From JAJRAL01 sp050015815 (GTDB taxonomy: Archaea > Thermoplasmatota > Thermoplasmata > Methanomassiliicoccales > UBA472), in assembly GCA_050015815.1 (NCBI GenBank), contig JBEKAR010000047.1, positions 1-11,900 on the forward strand: 11,900 nt of DNA, read 5' to 3'. Positions 5,797 to 9,905 of this stretch are shown piece after piece. Position 1 is the stretch's first letter. Each line of letters opens with the position of its first letter. The notes beneath the pieces are model-generated. The model worked only from the letters and a program-made list of their open reading frames with translations, ran no database searches and had not been told where the DNA came from. The position numbers and the translations under genes are program-made.

Positions 5797-6444
5797 TCAG
5801 TTGCCCTGGCGGTCGTGGGCCCCAAGCGACGGTCGGCTCCGCTCCGCGCCGCGTCCCTTGTGGTTCAGGCCGCGTCCCTGCTTGCCCGCGGCGGTAAGGC
5901 CACGATACACGCGTCCGGTGTGCTGCGGCTCGGTGATCCACTTGTAGACCGGGTCATTGGCGATGGCCGGGTGGTGCTTGTCCAGCAGGATGACCTCGTA
6001 CCAGACGTGCTTCCCGTCCTCCGCGACCCAGTAGGAATTGAGGACCTCGAGGTTCGGGTAGCGCTTGGCCGTCCTCTCCTCACAGATGCGCTGCAGGCTC
6101 TTCTTCATCGTGATCTTGTTCATGCCCTTGCGCTTCGCCCTGCGCCCCTTGTGGATCTTGTGCTTGCCGAGCCCACCCTTGCGGACCCTGCCTCGGACGA
6201 CGACGATACCTTGCTTCGCCTTGTAACCGAGGGCGCGGGCGCGGTCCAGCCTCGTCGGCCTCTCCACGCGCCCGAAGTTCTCCTCCTTGCGCCACTCGAT
6301 CATGCGCTCCCACATCAGGTCGGCGACGTAGCTCTTCTTCGTGTCCTTCCACGCCTCGCCGATGTAGTGGTAGAAGCTCTTGCCCGTCGGTGCCTTCAGA
6401 GCCTCCGCTTCTTCGGGAGCGGTAGCCTTCTTCTCATCTGCCAT
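5797..6444 (-). CDS. rpl15e: 50S ribosomal protein L15e
   Basis: A 215-residue basic ribosomal protein found only in archaea and eukaryotes. Diagnostic blocks are KSYVADLMWERMIEWR (37-52), VERPTRLDRARALGYKAKQG (60-79), GMNKITMKKSLQRI (107-120), YPNLEVLNSYWV (129-140), WYEVILLDKHHPAI (148-161) and GRVYRGLTAAGKQGRGL (177-193). It binds 23S rRNA within the large subunit. Compared with the usual 194 or so residues it has an acidic, alanine-rich N-terminal tail of about 21 residues ahead of SFYHYIGEAW, and a C-terminal tail of about 20. Start taken at ATG 6444. An in-frame TTG at 6477 with GGGGTGA nine bases upstream would add an Arg-rich 11-residue stretch and cannot be excluded. A TATA box at 6557-6563 implies a leader of about 90 bases, and a terminator follows at 5738-5780, so the gene appears to be transcribed alone. 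Confidence 0.96.
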   Translation of the reverse strand: MADEKKATAPEEAEALKAPTGKSFYHYIGEAWKDTKKSYVADLMWERMIEWRKEENFGRVERPTRLDRARALGYKAKQGIVVVRGRVRKGGLGKHKIHKGRRAKRKGMNKITMKKSLQRICEERTAKRYPNLEVLNSYWVAEDGKHVWYEVILLDKHHPAIANDPVYKWITEPQHTGRVYRGLTAAGKQGRGLNHKGRGAERSRPSLGAHDRQGN

Positions 6445-6466
6445 GTGATCTTGCCTTCTTCGCCGT

Positions 6467-6534
6467 CGGAACGGCAACTTCCGGATTCACCCCAGAGGGG
6501 CACAACTCCGTTCGCGAGGCCAATTCCGCCTCGC
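6467..6534 (-). promoter_or_regulatory. Structured 5' leader of L15e
   Basis: Three short inverted repeats follow one another in the predicted leader. They are a perfect 7-bp stem GCGAGGC/GCCTCGC with seven-base loop (6514-6534), a 4-bp GC stem CCCC/GGGG with three-base loop (6490-6500), and a 5-bp stem CGGAA/TTCCG with seven-base loop (6467-6483). The first would lie at the very 5' end of the transcript. Such a leader could allow autoregulation by L15e, but no known leader family is recognised. Confidence 0.4.
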
Positions 6535-6556
6535 AGTGCTGCAGATTGCACCGTTC

Positions 6557-6563
6557 TATATAA
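6557..6563 (-). promoter_or_regulatory. TATA box of the L15e gene
   Basis: Minus-strand TTATATA, inside CGTTATATAGAACGG, is the best TATA match in the window. Initiation 22-26 bases downstream would fall at about 6531-6535, about 90 bases before the L15e ATG and right at the start of the first leader hairpin. Confidence 0.6.
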
Positions 6564-6609
6564 CGTTGTCTCTCAGCGAGGCGCCACGCCCATCGTCAGC
6601 GAAGTTCCA

Positions 6610-6963
6610 TCAGGTACTCCACTTTCTGACGGAGGAGGCGAGGAACTTGCCCAGAGCCACGATGATCACGGCGTAAATCAACGCAACGACGAGGAGCAGC
6701 AGCCTTCCGTTCATGTCCATCGGCCAAAGGCCGGCGAACAGGACAAACGCCACCTCCCCGATTATCGCCTCGTACATCGGACCCCAAACCTTCGGCATGA
6801 TGTCCCATCTGATCTCATCCTGCCTTTTCCCTCTCCATGTTCCTTTCCTAGCTAGGGCAACCGCTTCGAACACCGCAGTGGACGCCAGGACAATCCCCAT
6901 CAGGACCGCGACGACGAGGAGTATCAAGATCGCTTGGCCGATCATATCGATGCTCAAATCCAT
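6610..6963 (-). CDS. Small three-helix membrane protein, co-transcribed with MarR
   Basis: A 117-residue protein of unknown family. Hydrophobic helices lie at about residues 9-33, 65-80 and 86-108. The first two are separated by a strongly basic, hydrophilic loop of about 30 residues (ALARKGTWRGKRQDEIRWD), which by the positive-inside rule should be cytoplasmic. The last residues (SSVRKWST) are also basic. No catalytic motif is visible. Its ATG overlaps the MarR stop by one base (TGATG), so translation is coupled and the pair is one operon. A membrane protein controlled by a MarR regulator is often a transporter or resistance factor, but three helices are few for a carrier alone; it could oligomerise or be a sensor. 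The function remains open. Stop is TGA. Confidence 0.75.
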   Translation of the reverse strand: MDLSIDMIGQAILILLVVAVLMGIVLASTAVFEAVALARKGTWRGKRQDEIRWDIMPKVWGPMYEAIIGEVAFVLFAGLWPMDMNGRLLLLVVALIYAVIIVALGKFLASSVRKWST

Positions 6964-7451
6964 CAGCTCTTCCCCTTTCCTTTTTGAGCCAGATCTTTCG
7001 CATACGCAGCTAGCACCCCCTCATCCTGAATGAGCGCTTCGAGATGCTGCCGGGTGGTCGCGATTACATCTAATGCGGTCGCCGTTTGATCTTCAGAGAA
7101 TTGGGAGAAGAGCCGGTCCAGAGCCTCTCCGTAGTAGCGTTGGACAGAACCGAGGAACTTCTTTCCCTTGGTTGTTAGGGCGAACGTCCAGACGCGCTTG
7201 TCCCTGTCCCCAATCGACCTTTCTATGAACCCCTCTTTCTCCAAGGCCTTCGTCTTGTGCGTGATGTTTGCTAGGGTGCTCTTGGTTGCATTCCCGAGCT
7301 TCGTCGTCGTGTCATTCCCTTTGCTGATCAAGAGGATGACCTCGTACGTGCCCATGGTGATGCCGAACTCCGACAGCACCACGTTCCCCGCTTGCGTCAG
7401 CAGTCTGGCCGTGGAGACGATCTGGTCGCTCATCTCCATCGAATGGGACAT
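6963..7451 (-). CDS. MarR-family transcriptional regulator
   Basis: A 162-residue winged-helix regulator. Residues about 8-45 form the N-terminal dimerisation helix and following helix (YEVILLISKG is the usual 'LLxxL' type segment). 48-75 is the helix-turn-helix, with recognition helix KSTLANITHKTKALEKEGF. 79-96 is the wing, with the family signature GDRDKRVWTFALTTKGK matching the MarR D-x-R-D-x-R...L-T-x-x-G consensus. 100-160 forms the C-terminal dimer helices. It should bind DNA as a dimer and respond to a small ligand. Starts at 7451, 7439 and 7433 are all in frame; 7451 is given as the longest with AGG upstream, while 7433 has GGAG abutting and an ATAAACA box 30 bases ahead. A perfect palindrome at 7482-7497 upstream suggests autoregulation of this two-gene operon. 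Confidence 0.9.
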   Translation of the reverse strand: MSHSMEMSDQIVSTARLLTQAGNVVLSEFGITMGTYEVILLISKGNDTTTKLGNATKSTLANITHKTKALEKEGFIERSIGDRDKRVWTFALTTKGKKFLGSVQRYYGEALDRLFSQFSEDQTATALDVIATTRQHLEALIQDEGVLAAYAKDLAQKGKGKS

Positions 7452-7463
7452 GAGACCTGATAA

Positions 7464-7480
7464 TGTTTATGTCGGTAAAT
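7464..7480 (-). promoter_or_regulatory. Promoter region of the MarR operon
   Basis: On the minus strand two AT-rich boxes stand between the palindrome and the start codon: TATTTA (7480-7475), 23 bases before ATG 7451, and ATAAACA (7470-7464), 30 bases before ATG 7433. The first would fit the longer start, the second the shorter; I cannot choose between them. Confidence 0.4.
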
Positions 7481-7481
7481 A

Positions 7482-7497
7482 GTTTATTGAAATAAAC
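7482..7497. repeat. Perfect palindrome upstream of marR (candidate operator)
   Basis: GTTTATT (7482-7488), two-base centre GA, AATAAAC (7491-7497): a 16-bp dyad typical in size and symmetry for a MarR dimer site. It directly adjoins the candidate TATA element of the MarR operon, where binding would hinder TBP/TFB. A third copy of the half-site GTTTAT occurs at 7465-7470. Confidence 0.55.
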
Positions 7498-7542
7498 CAC
7501 AATTGCCTCACATGCGTCTCCAACACAGATTGGAAGATGGCG

Positions 7543-8193
7543 CTACTTTCGTTGCGGCTGTCCCTGCCCCAGATGCTCCCGGAGCCACGCTTCGCTCTTC
7601 TCAAGCCTCAGTTTAGAGACGAAGCCCTTGACCGAGACGCGGCTCACGTACCCAGCGACCCACAGCCCCGAAACGAGCCCGGCGATCGTGTCGCTGAAGT
7701 TGTCGTTCATCGTGTCGTCAAGGCCGTGTTGCATCATCGTGCCAAAAGTCTGGTCGGAGGTGAACTCGAGTATCTTCCAGAAGCCTTCGAAGGCGATCAA
7801 GCCGATGAAGATGAAGAATGGGAACCACCGGACCGGGATCCGCATGGTCAGATCGTAGGACATCACGACCATCATGGCTGTTGCGAGTACCCAGGCGACT
7901 ACCACCCCGGAGACGAAATGCGTGATGTATCCGAATATGTCCGTCGTGTTGTACAAGTTCGTCACTAGGCCGAAAGAGTGGAGGGCTAGGGCGAATCCTA
8001 TTCCCAGGGTGAGGACCCATGGTAGCGTCAGTACGTCCTTCCAGGCTAGGACCAGAGGTACCGAGATGAGGACGATACTGATGAGCTCGGTGTAGTAGGA
8101 GTATGAGTCCCTCTGCGTCAGGCTAAACCCGAACATCACAATGAGCGCGAACGCGAAAGGCACTGTGGCGAGCCACTGTGACCGAGGCATCAT
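7543..8193 (-). CDS. Polytopic membrane protein resembling YjdF/DUF2238
   Basis: A 216-residue protein with about six hydrophobic helices (roughly 8-24, 35-51, 57-75, 88-111, 122-138, 167-182) and a charged C-terminal tail. The pattern of polar residues inside the membrane region resembles the YjdF/DUF2238 family: THFVSG (91-96), FEGFWKILEFTSD (135-147) and HGLDDTMNDNFSDTIAGLVSG (156-176) correspond to the family's H..G, E..E..D and DT..D...DT.G elements. The conserved His92, Glu136, Glu143, Asp147 and the Asp cluster could form a polar or metal site; the family's function is unknown to me. Start at ATG 8193, with GAGGTG six bases upstream, overlapping the previous gene's stop by four bases (ATGA). 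The GTG at 8202 lies inside that Shine-Dalgarno and is rejected. Stop is TAG. Confidence 0.75.
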   Translation of the reverse strand: MMPRSQWLATVPFAFALIVMFGFSLTQRDSYSYYTELISIVLISVPLVLAWKDVLTLPWVLTLGIGFALALHSFGLVTNLYNTTDIFGYITHFVSGVVVAWVLATAMMVVMSYDLTMRIPVRWFPFFIFIGLIAFEGFWKILEFTSDQTFGTMMQHGLDDTMNDNFSDTIAGLVSGLWVAGYVSRVSVKGFVSKLRLEKSEAWLREHLGQGQPQRK

Positions 8194-8828
8194 GCTTCCC
8201 ACCTCGGCCGTCCCACATGGCGGAACAGGAAGGCGAGCACCACGCCGGCGATGGTGCAGAGCACGAAGAAGAGCATGAATGCGAAGTTGCTCGCCACGAG
8301 GTGCGTCCCTAGCCCAAGGTCCGAATAGTAGCTCAGCCAGCCCTGGATGATTACGATTGCCTCAAGGAAGGTGAACGCGCTGAGGGCGAGATACTGCTCC
8401 CTGAGCGTCATGCCTTCCCTTTCGTCGATCATGACCATTATCGTCCAGCAGAGAACGAACAGGGAGATGCTGGTTATCAGCCAACCTACCGCGCTCGTCA
8501 TGGCGAGCGGCTCAAGGCCGGAGGCCAGGCCTACTATGTTGGCTATGAAAGGCAGTGAGATCAGCAGGAGGAGCCACCAGGAGGTGATGCGCGATAGGTC
8601 GCGGTGAGCGAGGGCAGGCTCGAGCGCGACGAGGACCACCAGCACGGCGGTGGCGAACCAGAACGGATCGAGGCGCAAAAGGAATGTCACCGCGCCGACG
8701 CAGACCAATGCGACCAGGACGAGCGATAGGACGATCCCCACGGTCGACCGGGAGCGGAGGTACCTTTGGCCTCTGCCGTATACCCGGACCGATGCATCCT
8801 CTTTCATGACCTCATCGCCACTCCCCAT
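8190..8828 (-). CDS. Six-helix membrane protein of unknown function
   Basis: A 212-residue protein with a hydrophilic, basic N-terminus (residues 1-28, rich in Arg), so the N-terminus is probably cytoplasmic. Six hydrophobic helices follow at about 29-51, 55-74, 82-100, 112-133, 147-167 and 180-203, and a short basic tail. I see no catalytic or transporter signature and do not recognise the family. Its helix arrangement is similar to that of the following gene, so the two could form a heteromeric complex or stem from an old duplication, but I see no convincing sequence match. Start at ATG 8828 is supported by a TATA box 25 bases upstream; ATG 8807 is an alternative. The stop overlaps the next gene's start (ATGA), so both are translated together. 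Divergent from the transglutaminase-like gene. Confidence 0.78.
   Translation of the reverse strand: MGSGDEVMKEDASVRVYGRGQRYLRSRSTVGIVLSLVLVALVCVGAVTFLLRLDPFWFATAVLVVLVALEPALAHRDLSRITSWWLLLLISLPFIANIVGLASGLEPLAMTSAVGWLITSISLFVLCWTIMVMIDEREGMTLREQYLALSAFTFLEAIVIIQGWLSYYSDLGLGTHLVASNFAFMLFFVLCTIAGVVLAFLFRHVGRPRWEA
8200..8205 (-). promoter_or_regulatory. Shine-Dalgarno deciding the start at 8193
   Basis: Minus-strand GAGGTG ends six bases before ATG 8193, inside the end of the upstream gene. It contains the competing GTG (8202), which therefore is unlikely to be the start codon. Confidence 0.55.
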
Positions 8829-8853
8829 TAGAGGGCCGTTAGTCGAGCATCCC

Positions 8854-8860
8854 GTATAAC
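8854..8860 (-). promoter_or_regulatory. TATA box of the membrane-protein pair
   Basis: Minus-strand GTTATAC stands 25 bases before ATG 8828. The expected initiation site is within a few bases of the ATG, so the mRNA is probably leaderless. It is one half of a 160-bp divergent promoter region. Confidence 0.55.
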
Positions 8861-8956
8861 ATTCTTCTGGGCTTCCTCCGAGCCTGGAGAATCGCTCCTG
8901 AGGATCCAGTCTGTGCTCGTCGCTGAATTCTCCCTTATCAGAACGATGCCTGCAAA

Positions 8957-8963
8957 CTTATAT
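8957..8963 (+). promoter_or_regulatory. TATA box of the transglutaminase-like gene
   Basis: CTTATAT, with AAA just before it, lies 25 bases ahead of ATG 8989. No Shine-Dalgarno occurs between the box and the ATG (the interval ends CATCCCCT), which supports a leaderless transcript and this start. The stretch 8861-8950 between the two TATA boxes holds only short imperfect repeats. Confidence 0.6.
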
Positions 8964-8988
8964 CACGCCTGCTAGCTTCGCATCCCCT

Positions 8989-9795
8989 ATGGAGGGCGCT
9001 CCGCTGCCGCCGCAGGCCGAGGTCCCGGTCGTAGCGCAGCCTCCTCCGCAGCGGTTGCCCAGCAAGATGCGCATCGCTATAGCGGTGGGCATCGTCGTGA
9101 TTCTGGTGCTTTCCTCGGTCCTCGCCGGTCTCCTCGTGGCCAAGTTCAGCGTCAATCTCGGATCGGGCGGGAATCCTCACCAATATCCCGACAATATGAC
9201 GTTGACGAAGAGCTTCACCTGGACCTTCCAGAGTCACTCCTACACGCTACAGCTGAACATGACCGCCGGCGAGTATTACGAGTACAAGGACCGGTCCGTC
9301 TCACGAAGTCCCGAGTTCAACGACTACGCCACGATGCGTCAATATGTCACGCCGACGGATCGGATTGTCATTCATCTGGCTACGGTGCTCGAAGGCTTGG
9401 CGCAGAATCGTTCCTACGACAACGAGCACACCATGGATTTCATGCTCGCCTTCGTTCAGAACATCGGGTATTCGTTTGACAACGTGAGCACCGGACACGA
9501 GGACTATTGGCGCTACAGCGTCGAGACCCTCTGGGACCACACCGGGGATTGCGAGGATCTCTCGATCCTGTTCGCGTCATTGCTGGAGGCGACGGGGCAT
9601 GACGCGGTCCTGCTCCTGTTCACTGGTGCGTCTCACATGGCGGTCGGAGCGGACTGCCCGGGTGCTTCAGGCACGTACTTCACCTACGATTCGGTCCGTT
9701 ACTTCTATTGCGAGACGACCGCGCCCGGCTGGTTGGTAGGAGAGGAACCGCCCGAGATCGCCGGCAACATGGCCGACGTCGTTCAGGTGCCGTGA
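8989..9795 (+). CDS. Membrane-anchored, exported transglutaminase-like protein
   Basis: A 268-residue protein. Residues 1-26 are a Pro-rich cytoplasmic tail, 28-50 a single hydrophobic helix (signal anchor), and the rest is predicted outside the cell. The extracellular part has the transglutaminase-like (papain-fold) signature: TGDCEDLSILFASLLEATGHDAVLL (185-209) with the presumed nucleophile Cys188 at the N-terminus of a helix, then SHMAVGADC with His216, and an acidic third residue candidate Glu242 in YCETTAPGW. Four Asn-x-Ser/Thr sequons (N69, N90, N140, N165) fit archaeal N-glycosylation outside the membrane. Such domains act as cysteine proteases, amidases or crosslinkers; the substrate is unknown, but a cell-surface protein is plausible. 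Start at ATG 8989 follows a TATA box 25 bases upstream. The gene is divergent from the two-gene membrane operon, and the two may be co-regulated. Confidence 0.85.
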   Translation: MEGAPLPPQAEVPVVAQPPPQRLPSKMRIAIAVGIVVILVLSSVLAGLLVAKFSVNLGSGGNPHQYPDNMTLTKSFTWTFQSHSYTLQLNMTAGEYYEYKDRSVSRSPEFNDYATMRQYVTPTDRIVIHLATVLEGLAQNRSYDNEHTMDFMLAFVQNIGYSFDNVSTGHEDYWRYSVETLWDHTGDCEDLSILFASLLEATGHDAVLLLFTGASHMAVGADCPGASGTYFTYDSVRYFYCETTAPGWLVGEEPPEIAGNMADVVQVP

Positions 9796-9842
9796 GGACG
9801 AGCGCTCGAGGCTCAGAGATCGACGTCCTCGAACCCTTTCTT
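9794..9842 (+). terminator. Candidate terminator of the transglutaminase-like gene
   Basis: GAGGACG (9794-9800), overlapping the stop codon, pairs perfectly with CGTCCTC (9824-9830) across a 23-base loop. The pyrimidine-rich CCCTTTCTTTCTC (9835-9847) follows. The long loop makes the hairpin weak; the T-rich run alone may be the signal. Confidence 0.4.
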
Positions 9843-9905
9843 TCTCAGCTTCTTCGGCAACAGCGGACACGATATGTACCGGTCGCGCGCAGAAGAACAA
9901 TATGG
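9813..9905 (-). other. In-frame 30-codon continuation after the polB stop
   Basis: Directly past the polB TAG the same frame stays open for 30 codons to a TGA. It encodes a Cys- and Lys-rich stretch whose end reads LLPKKLRKKGFEDVDL. Third positions are mostly G or C, as in real genes here, unlike the other minus-strand frames of the gap. It has no start codon of its own near the beginning. It may be chance, a relic of an older end, or a rare readthrough tail. It is not counted as a gene. Confidence 0.2.

Noticed and set aside
5815..6855. 346-codon plus-strand open frame over L15e and its leader
   Set aside because: It lies opposite the unmistakable L15e gene and runs through its promoter; the Arg/Leu/Pro-rich composition is typical of antisense frames.
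7519..7534. Hairpin TCCAA/TTGGA behind the gene at 7543-8193 as terminator
   Set aside because: Five weak base pairs, with the T-rich stretch well separated and already explained by the MarR promoter and palindrome.
8829..8988. Possible tRNA or small RNA in the divergent 160-bp gap
   Set aside because: No cloverleaf or T-arm motif is visible; only the two TATA boxes and short imperfect repeats are found.
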